From a virus: a stretch of DNA of 47,894 nucleotides. Under the pieces are notes generated by a model. The model saw only the letters and a list, made by a program, of their open reading frames with translations. It was not told where the DNA came from and made no database searches. The position numbers and the translations under genes are program-made. Within the stretch, counting starts at the first letter, position 1. Each line of letters starts with the position of its first letter. The DNA is taken from positions 1 to 47,894 of the IMG/VR virus record IMGVR_UViG_3300038629_000162; one strand, 5' to 3'. Positions 39,730-46,807 of this stretch are shown in pieces.

Positions 39730-40748
39730 TGGCAATACTATTCATGGACGGATTCAACGCTGACGCCATTGATCTTCGGTGGACTATCGGCGGCAACGTG
39801 CCTGCCACTCTCACCAACTGGGGTCGACTGGGTGGAGAAGGTGCACGGTGCGGAGATCAGGTCAACAGCTCAGCAACGAGGACCGTGACAATCAGTGGAG
39901 GTGCCACGAAGATTGCTGTGGCGTTCGCTGTTTACATCGATGACGCTGCGACGATCGACTCGTTCATGAGGAATATGTTCGGATCGAACACGGTGATGTT
40001 GTGGGAAACTGGCGACGAGATCGGTATCTACAACGTACCGGATGACGCCTCCGACTATTCGTCGTCAACAGGTCCGCTCACGAAACTGGCGTGGCATTGG
40101 GTCGAAGCTGAGGTGTTCTATTCCAACACGGTCGGGACCATCAAGTGCTGGGTCGACGGAGTTCAGGTGATCGATGCTTCTGGGCTGAACACGCCAACGA
40201 TCCCGGCAACAGTCAGCGTGCAGATCGGCGGGCAACTGTCCTCTGACGCTGCAGAAGTCTGGTACGACGACCTGATCGTGTACGACGACACAGGCTCCTA
40301 CAACAACACTGCTCCGCTCGGAGACACGCAAGTGCTCGCCCTGTTCCCCGACGGTGAAGGCAACGTGAACGCTCTTGTCGGATCGGATGGCAACTCTGTG
40401 GACAACTACCTGCTTGTCGATGAGTTTGATCCCGACACGGCCACCTACGTTGGGTCATCCGCCGAGGGCGATAAGGATCTGTACACGTTGGAGGATCTTC
40501 CGTCGACTGTGGGAGACGTTCTCGCTATCTCAGTCGAACGATATTCAGCGAAGACAGACACCGGAGCGAAGTTCATGCGGTCAGTGATTCGTACCGCAGC
40601 GACAGATTACCCACAGTCCTCGATCGCATTGTCCACAACATACGAGTACCAGTCAGAGGTGCTCGAAGAAGACCCGAACACGACGGCGGCATGGACCGGA
40701 ACGAACATCAACAGTTTGCAGGCTGGCCCCGAAGTGAGGAATTCGTGA
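39729..40748 (+). CDS. Minor tail protein with LamG-like domain
   Basis: A 339-residue protein with AGGAGGGT before ATG 39729. The first 190 residues are a concanavalin/LamG-like jelly roll: LFMDGFNADAIDLRWT, AVAFAVYIDD, then EAEVFYSNTVGTIKCWVDGV and VWYDDLIVYDD. The rest is strand-rich with Asp/Thr turns. Proteins of this kind in actinophage tails bind host surface sugars. It stands just after the tail-tip gene. Confidence 0.7.
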   Translation: MAILFMDGFNADAIDLRWTIGGNVPATLTNWGRLGGEGARCGDQVNSSATRTVTISGGATKIAVAFAVYIDDAATIDSFMRNMFGSNTVMLWETGDEIGIYNVPDDASDYSSSTGPLTKLAWHWVEAEVFYSNTVGTIKCWVDGVQVIDASGLNTPTIPATVSVQIGGQLSSDAAEVWYDDLIVYDDTGSYNNTAPLGDTQVLALFPDGEGNVNALVGSDGNSVDNYLLVDEFDPDTATYVGSSAEGDKDLYTLEDLPSTVGDVLAISVERYSAKTDTGAKFMRSVIRTAATDYPQSSIALSTTYEYQSEVLEEDPNTTAAWTGTNINSLQAGPEVRNS

Positions 40749-40841
40749 GTGAGAGTGTCATCCGTCGACTCGCTCTCTAGTTGGACCGCTGAAGAGCGTG
40801 TCCTGATTGATCGTGGAGCTCTTACGAAGTTGGTTGACTGA
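40749..40841 (+). CDS. 30-residue peptide between tail genes
   Basis: GTG 40749 follows the upstream stop directly, with GAGGAATTC as ribosome-binding site, and the stop overlaps the next ATG (TGATG). The product, RVSSVDSLSSWTAEERVLID plus RGALTKLVD, is helical. It fills the 92-base gap exactly and likely couples the two tail genes. Short proteins of this form are seen among actinophage tail genes, but no family is named. Confidence 0.45.
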   Translation: MRVSSVDSLSSWTAEERVLIDRGALTKLVD

Positions 40842-42757
40842 TGGCGTTCGCACTTACTTCGCACATAGCAACCACGGCATCATCGTCTAGTACGCCACCG
40901 TGGACTACGGCATCGTTCACACCAACAGCTAACTCTCTGCTTGTGGTCGCTGCCGTTTCTGAGCACGAGTCCAGCGGCAACAACGGTCCACTGACGATAT
41001 CCGACTCGGAGGGTTTGACGTGGACGCTCCAAGAATCTGACGGAGACAGCGATGCGTGGGATGGTTATCACGCCGTGTGGACGGCTCCGATAGGCGGGTC
41101 GCCTGTCTCGATGACCGTCACCGTCGACCTGACTGGTGACACTGGCAATATCTGGCCCGGAGTCCAAGTGTTCGACATCACAGGTCACGACGTAGCTGCC
41201 CCCGTTGTGCAGTCCGTGACATCGTTCGTGAACAAGTCGGGTGGTGACTCAGAGTCGCATACGATCACGCTCGATGGTGGCAACCCGACATCCGGCAACC
41301 TCGTCATCGGTATCTTCATGTCGCAGAACGACTCATCGAGTGTGCACGCAGTGCCGTCTGGGTACACAACCCTGTCGAACCTCGCCGGTACCTTTGTCCA
41401 CTCGATGGTCGCCCAACGGGACGACACAGCCTCGACAACAATCGCATCGTCCGATCTTGGGCAAGACATCTGGTGGGTGTTCGGGACAGGACTTGAGATC
41501 GCTGCTGAAGACGTGGTTGAGGCACGCACAGCACGGATGGTCGTTCAGGTCGCTCGTCAGGGCGAGGGCGGATTCGCACGCACAGCACGTATGGCTGTTC
41601 AGGTCGCTCGTCAGGGCGCAGGTGGTGACGCACGCACAGCACGGTTGGTCGTTCAGGTCGCTCAGAACATAGAGCTCGGTCAGTCGATTGCTGTTGGTTC
41701 TGCGTCTGAGACCGAGGCTGTAGTCGCCGTGCTCAACGACACGACTGTTGAAACAACAGTAGGCAAATCGACTGAGTCCGAAGCAGCCAATCTGGTGAGT
41801 GCAGCAGGAGTGCTATCCCGCTCGGTGGTCAAGGCTTCCGAGTTGGAAACTGCGATCGCAGCTATTGTCGACAGCGCACGAACAGTTCCTGTGGTCGCTG
41901 CGTCCGAGGTGGAAACTGCCAAGGGTGTGTACGCTGACACGGGCACCTCGATCGTCATCGCACTGGAGGTGGAGACTGCCAACGCCGTGCGTGTGATCAT
42001 GTCACATCTGGTGGTAAGTGCTGCTGAGGCCGAGTCAGCCAACCCCATCGCTGTCTCTGCAACACTCACAGAGTCTGTGGTTGCTGCTGCTGAGACGGAG
42101 TCCGCAGGACTTACCACAGTGTCTATCGGGAACGTCGACGTGACGGTCGACGTTGCCAGCGAACTAGAGCTTGCCAAGGTGGTGGATGTTTCTGCGGGCG
42201 GCAACCTTGTTCGTGCGCTCGAAACAGAAGCAGCGAACCCTGTTGTCGTAAACGCAGGGCCAATTTCTGACACAATCGGCAGCGTTGCTGAGTCTGAGGC
42301 TGCAACCGCCGTGGCGGTTTCAACGTCAACGACGGTGAGCGTAGGTGTTGCCGCAGAGACCGAGGCAGTGAGCAGCGTCGGCATTGTGACGGGCGCCGTG
42401 TCCGTTGGTGTACTCACTGCAACCGAGCTCGAAGCATCGAACGTGGTCGGCGTAGTGACTGGTGCCACCTCCATTCCTGTTGGCGTTTCTGTTGAAACTG
42501 AAGTCGGTCGTGCAGTATTCAGTGATCACGTCACTGCAATCGTGTGGGCTCAGGAAGTTGAAACCGCCAACCCAGTTGGTGTCGTCCAAGGTGGAGTCTC
42601 TGTTGCGGTCGGGGCGGCGAACGAAGTAGAGTCTGTCATTGGATTGAAGCTCGACCTGTCGGTGCTCGTTGTTGCTGCATCAGAGAGTGAGTTCGCTATC
42701 TCGATCGCTGCGACAGAGGGCGGCGCGATCGAGTCTTGGGGCTTCATTCCTATTTAA
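40841..42757 (+). CDS. Repetitive tail fibre-like protein
   Basis: A 638-residue protein coupled to the upstream peptide. Residues 1-225 form a beta-sandwich of a type common in phage tails (NSLLVVAAVSEHES, PVSMTVTVDLTG, PSGYTTLSNLAG). Residues 228-275 are three 18-residue repeats (ARTARMVVQVARQG). From about 285 to 630 come 16 units of 20-22 residues, each with an [AS]xExE[AST] core followed by small hydrophobic residues. The regular beta-like repeat suggests a long thin fibre. The C-terminus is short (IESWGFIPI). Receptor binding is inferred. Confidence 0.7.
   Translation: MAFALTSHIATTASSSSTPPWTTASFTPTANSLLVVAAVSEHESSGNNGPLTISDSEGLTWTLQESDGDSDAWDGYHAVWTAPIGGSPVSMTVTVDLTGDTGNIWPGVQVFDITGHDVAAPVVQSVTSFVNKSGGDSESHTITLDGGNPTSGNLVIGIFMSQNDSSSVHAVPSGYTTLSNLAGTFVHSMVAQRDDTASTTIASSDLGQDIWWVFGTGLEIAAEDVVEARTARMVVQVARQGEGGFARTARMAVQVARQGAGGDARTARLVVQVAQNIELGQSIAVGSASETEAVVAVLNDTTVETTVGKSTESEAANLVSAAGVLSRSVVKASELETAIAAIVDSARTVPVVAASEVETAKGVYADTGTSIVIALEVETANAVRVIMSHLVVSAAEAESANPIAVSATLTESVVAAAETESAGLTTVSIGNVDVTVDVASELELAKVVDVSAGGNLVRALETEAANPVVVNAGPISDTIGSVAESEAATAVAVSTSTTVSVGVAAETEAVSSVGIVTGAVSVGVLTATELEASNVVGVVTGATSIPVGVSVETEVGRAVFSDHVTAIVWAQEVETANPVGVVQGGVSVAVGAANEVESVIGLKLDLSVLVVAASESEFAISIAATEGGAIESWGFIPI
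41522..41667 (+). repeat. Three 54-bp tandem repeats in the fibre gene
   Basis: Units start at 41522, 41576 and 41630 (the third is cut short). Each begins GCACGCACAGCACG and keeps GGTCGCTCGTCAGGGCG. The protein unit is 18 residues, ARTAR.(V/A)VQVARQG.GG. High DNA identity points to recent duplication. Confidence 0.85.
41702..42715 (+). repeat. Sixteen 20-22-residue protein repeats
   Basis: The core ExE recurs with its first Glu codon at 41708, 41774, 41840, 41906, 41966 and 42026, and on to 42683, an average period of about 65 bases. Units read like ASETEA, STESEA, ASELET, ASEVET, ALEVET and so on. The DNA is well diverged, so these are old repeats held by selection on the protein. Confidence 0.8.
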
Positions 42758-42795
42758 TGCTAGAGCTCAATAACGGTGTATAGAATGGGTGGACA

Positions 42796-43248
42796 ATGAC
42801 AACAGCAGACGCCGCAGGCGAACGAAGACTCCCCGGTAATGCGGAAGTGATCACAACACTCAGAGAGATCATGGAAGACCACAAGGTCAGCTCGCATGCC
42901 GGGATGGACAAGGAGACAATCGAGGTGCTGGTGACTGAGCACCGAGAGCTGTATGATGAGGTAGCACCCTTGGCAAGGGACACGAATGAGAAGGTAACCT
43001 TGCTGGTGGACGACATGTATGGAGAACCTCACCCGACGGCTGCAGATCCTGACCGGCGAGAAGGCGGATGGGTGACTACACTTCGCTCCATGCAACAGGA
43101 CGTTCACACGATGCAGCAGCAATCCATGAACGGCGGGATCAAGATTCGTCGCACATGGTCGTCTGGTCAGTGGGCGTTCTACGGTTCAATCGGGGGCTCT
43201 GTCATCGCAGCATGCGGAGCAATAGTTGTGTCACTGCTTGTAGGGTGA
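42796..43248 (+). CDS. Membrane protein of DUF2746 type (holin-associated, probable)
   Basis: A 150-residue protein from ATG 42796 (GGGTGGACA upstream). The body is charged and coiled-coil-like (EVITTLREIMEDHKVSSHAG; ETIEVLVTEHRELYDEVAPL), and the C-terminus is one transmembrane helix (WAFYGSIGGSVIAACGAIVV). MQQQSMNGGIK before the helix recalls DUF2746 proteins found beside lysins in mycobacteriophages. It may assist lysis. Confidence 0.6.
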   Translation: MTTADAAGERRLPGNAEVITTLREIMEDHKVSSHAGMDKETIEVLVTEHRELYDEVAPLARDTNEKVTLLVDDMYGEPHPTAADPDRREGGWVTTLRSMQQDVHTMQQQSMNGGIKIRRTWSSGQWAFYGSIGGSVIAACGAIVVSLLVG

Positions 43249-43285
43249 CTAGTCTGATACCCATGCCTCACACAAAGGATCTCGT

Positions 43286-44206
43286 ATGACTCTCATGCTC
43301 CAGCTTCCTGCTGCCCTAGAAGCAGCCGGGATCAACGTCCGCACCCTCGACGGCTGGGACGAGCCTCACGTCCTAGGGAGTAAGCCGTATCTGTACCGTG
43401 AAGCTGACGGTGAGCCCGCAGGTGTAATGCACCACCACACAGCCAGTGGCCGTTACCTGCCCAACCGTGACAAGGCGACCGCCTTCGTTGGACTCTCTTA
43501 CCTTGGCAGTGACTGGTTGTACCAAGAGCGGTATCTGGAGTTCGGTTACGAACCTGTCATCACATTCGCTAACGCCTACCCTGCACCGATCAGCGCTGGC
43601 GCAGGAAGTTTCCCCGTGTTGGAAGATGTGCGAGACGGAATTGGGGTCACTGGTAGACCGGGAGACGACACACCGGGATGGTACGGCAATACGCACTACG
43701 TCAACTACGAATGGGTCCTTGAGGGGGATGGCGACCACGTCGATCCTGACGTCTGGGAGATGATGCTAGTTGTGTGTGCCGTCCAGAACGATCTGTATAA
43801 GTCAAAGCTGTGGACACCCAACAATCACATCGCTCATGGACACCACACAGGGCGAAAGGTCGACCTGTGGGCCGGACAATTCTCAGACACGAACCAAGAC
43901 GGATTCGACAAGACGATCATTGCTCTTCGTGAGCAGTTAGGAGCAATAGATATGGGACTATGGGCCAACGATTGGACAGATAAGAGTTGGATGACGTGGT
44001 TCGATGACACGGACATACCAGACGTGGACGGTAACGGGCGGTACTACTGCTCGAACGACGGTTCCTACGTCTTCGACCCTCCGTGGGGTGAGGGTCCGGT
44101 CGACACCAACGGCGTGTGCGAAGATGGCAGAGCCACCTACGCAGCGAAGATCAACGCCGTCAACTACGTGTTCAGTGGCTTCGCACTAGCACTTGACCAG
44201 AGCTAG
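43286..44206 (+). CDS. Endolysin: N-acetylmuramoyl-L-alanine amidase (Amidase_2 / PGRP)
   Basis: A 306-residue protein with AAAGGATCTC before ATG 43286. The zinc site is given by GVMHHHTAS (H49-H51) and HIAHGHHTGRKVDLW (H181, H184, H186/187; K191, D193), the standard Amidase_2 signature. It would cut the bond between muramic acid and the stem peptide L-Ala. Residues about 215-306 (WMTWFDDTDIPDVDGNG and a C..C-containing end) are a separate domain, perhaps for wall binding. It sits next to the holin, as lysins do. Confidence 0.85.
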   Translation: MTLMLQLPAALEAAGINVRTLDGWDEPHVLGSKPYLYREADGEPAGVMHHHTASGRYLPNRDKATAFVGLSYLGSDWLYQERYLEFGYEPVITFANAYPAPISAGAGSFPVLEDVRDGIGVTGRPGDDTPGWYGNTHYVNYEWVLEGDGDHVDPDVWEMMLVVCAVQNDLYKSKLWTPNNHIAHGHHTGRKVDLWAGQFSDTNQDGFDKTIIALREQLGAIDMGLWANDWTDKSWMTWFDDTDIPDVDGNGRYYCSNDGSYVFDPPWGEGPVDTNGVCEDGRATYAAKINAVNYVFSGFALALDQS

Positions 44207-44215
44207 GAGATAACC

Positions 44216-44452
44216 ATGTGGACACTCAATTTCTGGAAGGACGTCGCTGAGCGAGCGCTCAAGACCGCTGCGCAGGCAGTGATTCTTGGGATCGGACTCG
44301 CTGAGGGAGCCAACCTATTCGAGATGGACTGGAGGGCAGCTCTCGGGTTCGCAGCCGGAGGCGCAGTCCTCTCGTTTCTGACATCAGTAGCGTCAGCTCC
44401 CTTCGGAACAAAGGGCACAGCGTCCCTTGAGACCGAGGTTGACTACAAGTAG
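44216..44452 (+). CDS. Holin, r1t type
   Basis: A 78-residue protein with AGGAGATAACC before ATG 44216. The pattern FWKDVAERALKTAAQAVILG, DWRAALGFAAGGAVLSFLTS and VASAPFGTKGTASL matches the r1t holin family: two transmembrane helices with a conserved GT.SL end. It makes holes in the membrane that let the endolysin reach the wall. The terminator at 44476 follows directly. Confidence 0.85.
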   Translation: MWTLNFWKDVAERALKTAAQAVILGIGLAEGANLFEMDWRAALGFAAGGAVLSFLTSVASAPFGTKGTASLETEVDYK

Positions 44453-44475
44453 GTTCCGTCGGTAACGGAAACAGG

Positions 44476-44501
44476 AGAGCCCCCTCGTGAGAGGGGGCTC
44501 T
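44476..44501. terminator. Terminator at the end of the late operon
   Basis: A perfect 11-bp stem, AGAGCCCCCTC / GAGGGGGCTCT, with loop GTGA, followed by TTCCGTTTGT. It lies 24 bases after the holin stop and divides the late module from the replication genes. Confidence 0.85.
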
Positions 44502-44532
44502 TCCGTTTGTCAGCCAGATCACCCGATAGGAG

Positions 44533-44551
44533 ATCCTCTTTGAGAGAGGAT
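44533..44551 (+). promoter_or_regulatory. Small hairpin before the DNA polymerase gene
   Basis: ATCCTCT / AGAGGAT, 7 bp, loop TTGAG. Its right arm holds GAGAGGA, a possible ribosome-binding site for the in-frame ATG at 44556, so the hairpin could hide that site in read-through mRNA. Confidence 0.4.
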
Positions 44552-44584
44552 TCAGATGTCCGAGCTCTCAGCGTATCATGCCTA

Positions 44585-44614
44585 TGGACATCTGTCACTA
44601 TTGTGTGCTACAGT
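44585..44614 (+). promoter_or_regulatory. Promoter of the replication genes, leaderless
   Basis: -35 TGGACA (44585-44590), an 18-base spacer, -10 TACAGT (44609-44614). ATG 44622 follows 7 bases after the -10 box, so transcription would begin at or beside the start codon. The -10 and its surroundings match the late promoter at 14062. Confidence 0.65.
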
Positions 44615-44621
44615 TAGCGGC

Positions 44622-46370
44622 ATGGAGAATGTCAGCCTCAATCTCGTGGAGTCAGTCGATGACGCCTCAGCACTCATGTCATGGCTCGGTGAACGCCGAC
44701 CGTGGCTCGGTGTCGACACTGAGACTGGTGGTCTCGACTTCTACCGGAACCGACTGCGCCTAGTGCAGGTCGGTGACGCCAACACAGGGTGGGCCATCCC
44801 GTGGGAGCAATGGGGCGGGGTAGCCAAGCAAGCCATCGAGGGGTACACAGACCTGACCGTCATGCACAACTCGAAGTTCGATCTCTCCTTCCTTGAATAC
44901 AACGGCGTCAAGTATCCACGACGTGGGCTCCATGACACCATGCCGATGGTCGGTGTTGTCGAACCCGCCAAGGCCAAGGGACTCAAACCAGCCTCCGAGC
45001 GCCACGTCAGCCACGGCGTTGGATACGGACAGAAGCAACTCAACAAGATCAAGGCCAAGAACAAGTGGACATGGGACACCATCCCCATCGACGTTCCAGA
45101 GTACTGGTCGTATGGTGCACTGGACGTGGTGCTCACGGCTCGACTCGCTGACATCATGTACCCGAAGGTGATCGAGGGCGGTCTCAAGAAGGTGTACGAC
45201 GTGGAGGTGGCGCTCGCTCAGGTGCTGTGCGACATGGAGCGCAAGGGTCTGCTCATCGACGTCGACTACTGCCGAACTGTGTCCGCAGATCTGCGGGGCA
45301 AAGAGGACGAACTGTTCTACTGGTTCAAGGACGAGCTCGGCATCAAGAACCCACGCAGCGATGCGAACCTGATCACATGGTTTCAAAGTCAGGGGTTCGT
45401 CTTCACCCAGCTCACCGAGAAGGGGAACATCTCCATCGACGGTGACGTGCTGTCTGAGATCGGGGTCAACGCTCCGCACCTCCGTGAGATCGCTGAGGCA
45501 GTGGACAGGCTGCGTGACTTCCACAAGATGAGGGTCACGTACTTCGATTCGTTCCTTGAGTTCGCAGACCACGAAGATAGGATTCACACGCAGATCAATC
45601 CCATGAAGGCCATCACTGCTCGCATGTCCTCGGAGCGTCCGAACATGCAGAACGTACCGGCGAGGAAGCACGGCAAGTTTGTCCGTGACGCCATCATCCC
45701 AGCTCCCGGCCACAAGCTGATCGCTGCTGACTTCGATCAGATCGAGTACCGCATCATGGTCGCTCGTGCTGGTGAGCAGCAGCTCATCGATGCGATCAAC
45801 AACGGCCAAGACCTACACACATACATGACATCGGTTGTATACAACAAGCCGTACGAGGACGTCCAACCTGCCGAACGAGGCGTCATGAAGAACGCCACGT
45901 TCGCATTCCTCTACGGTGCTGGTGACGCCATGTTCTCCGGCATGGCTGGGATCCCTATCGCTGATGCGAAGGCGTTCCGTAACATGTACCAGCGGAAGTT
46001 TCCTGCCATCGCCCAGTACGCCCACATGATCACAACCGTTGGTCGCAACACTGGAAGCGCAACGACCGGATACCTCGGTCGCAAGCAGGTGGTGCGTGAG
46101 TCGAACAAGGCGTACAAGCTGCTCAACTACGCCACGCAGGGTGAGGCCGGTGACGTGCTCAAGCTCAAGATGGTTCACCTGTCGATGACTGACGCTGGAC
46201 CGTATATGCGCCTGCCCATCCACGACGAGATTCTGTTCGAGGTACCAGACGCAGAGGTTCCTCACATCCAGCAAGTAATCGAGGAGGTTATGCCCGAGCT
46301 CGACCACTTCTCAGTACCCCTGTCAGTTGGTACTGACGTGGTCGAGCGCTGGGGCGACAAGTATGAATGA
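44622..46370 (+). CDS. DNA polymerase I (family A) with 3'-5' exonuclease
   Basis: A 582-residue protein from ATG 44622; an in-frame ATG at 44556 would add 22 residues but lies upstream of the promoter. Proofreading domain: VDTETGG (D32, E34), HNSKFDL (N83, D87), YGALDVVLT. Polymerase domain: ARMSSERPNMQNVPA; motif A AADFDQIEYR (D370); motif B RGVMKNATFAFLYG (R419, K423, F427, Y431); motif C IHDEI (H534-E536). The residue equal to E. coli F762 is Phe. There is no 5' nuclease domain, as usual in phage enzymes. It copies the phage genome with the helicase and resolvase downstream. Confidence 0.95.
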   Translation: MENVSLNLVESVDDASALMSWLGERRPWLGVDTETGGLDFYRNRLRLVQVGDANTGWAIPWEQWGGVAKQAIEGYTDLTVMHNSKFDLSFLEYNGVKYPRRGLHDTMPMVGVVEPAKAKGLKPASERHVSHGVGYGQKQLNKIKAKNKWTWDTIPIDVPEYWSYGALDVVLTARLADIMYPKVIEGGLKKVYDVEVALAQVLCDMERKGLLIDVDYCRTVSADLRGKEDELFYWFKDELGIKNPRSDANLITWFQSQGFVFTQLTEKGNISIDGDVLSEIGVNAPHLREIAEAVDRLRDFHKMRVTYFDSFLEFADHEDRIHTQINPMKAITARMSSERPNMQNVPARKHGKFVRDAIIPAPGHKLIAADFDQIEYRIMVARAGEQQLIDAINNGQDLHTYMTSVVYNKPYEDVQPAERGVMKNATFAFLYGAGDAMFSGMAGIPIADAKAFRNMYQRKFPAIAQYAHMITTVGRNTGSATTGYLGRKQVVRESNKAYKLLNYATQGEAGDVLKLKMVHLSMTDAGPYMRLPIHDEILFEVPDAEVPHIQQVIEEVMPELDHFSVPLSVGTDVVERWGDKYE

Positions 46371-46806
46371 CATCACAGGAGTAATCGCATTCGATCCCGG
46401 CAAGGCCACAGGGTGGGCTCGCATACAGGATGGCGTGTTCGCCAGCGGACAGGGTCCGTTGTGGGATGTCATGTTCTGGTTCGATGCCATTCTGGAGTTC
46501 GGTCGACGCCCCACTGTGTTCTGTGAGGACTTCATCATCACCACGGCCACGGCCAAGAAGAGCAGACAGACCGAGCCCCTCGATGGGATAGGTACGATCA
46601 AGTTCCTCGCAGGGAAGTACGGCCTCGAACTCACCATGCAGCCGCCTGCCAAGGCGAAGTCGTTCGCCACCGACGACAAACTCAAGCGACTTGACTGGTA
46701 CACACCAACCAAGGGCGGGCACGCCAACGACGCTGCTCGTCACCTCATGGTGGGACTCGTCGGCCAGAAGCTCATCAACCCACGTCAGCTATTACCGGAG
46801 GAATGA
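46363..46806 (+). CDS. RuvC-like Holliday junction resolvase
   Basis: A 147-residue protein from ATG 46363, overlapping the polymerase stop by 8 bases. RNase H-like fold markers: IAFDPGKATGWA (D11), VFCEDFI (E55), and GHANDAARHL (D123), an acidic triad for metal-dependent cutting. Length and motifs fit phage RuvC-like resolvases, which clear branched DNA before packaging. The next ATG is two bases after its stop. Confidence 0.8.
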   Translation: MNDITGVIAFDPGKATGWARIQDGVFASGQGPLWDVMFWFDAILEFGRRPTVFCEDFIITTATAKKSRQTEPLDGIGTIKFLAGKYGLELTMQPPAKAKSFATDDKLKRLDWYTPTKGGHANDAARHLMVGLVGQKLINPRQLLPEE

Positions 46807-46807
46807 A

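Noticed and set aside
41522-41667. Tandem repeats as a CRISPR or iteron array
   Set aside because: The repeats are in frame within one long gene and code for a regular 18-residue unit.
44760-45809. 349-residue reverse open frame across the DNA polymerase gene
   Set aside because: The forward frame carries all polymerase and exonuclease motifs, so the reverse frame is a codon-bias shadow.
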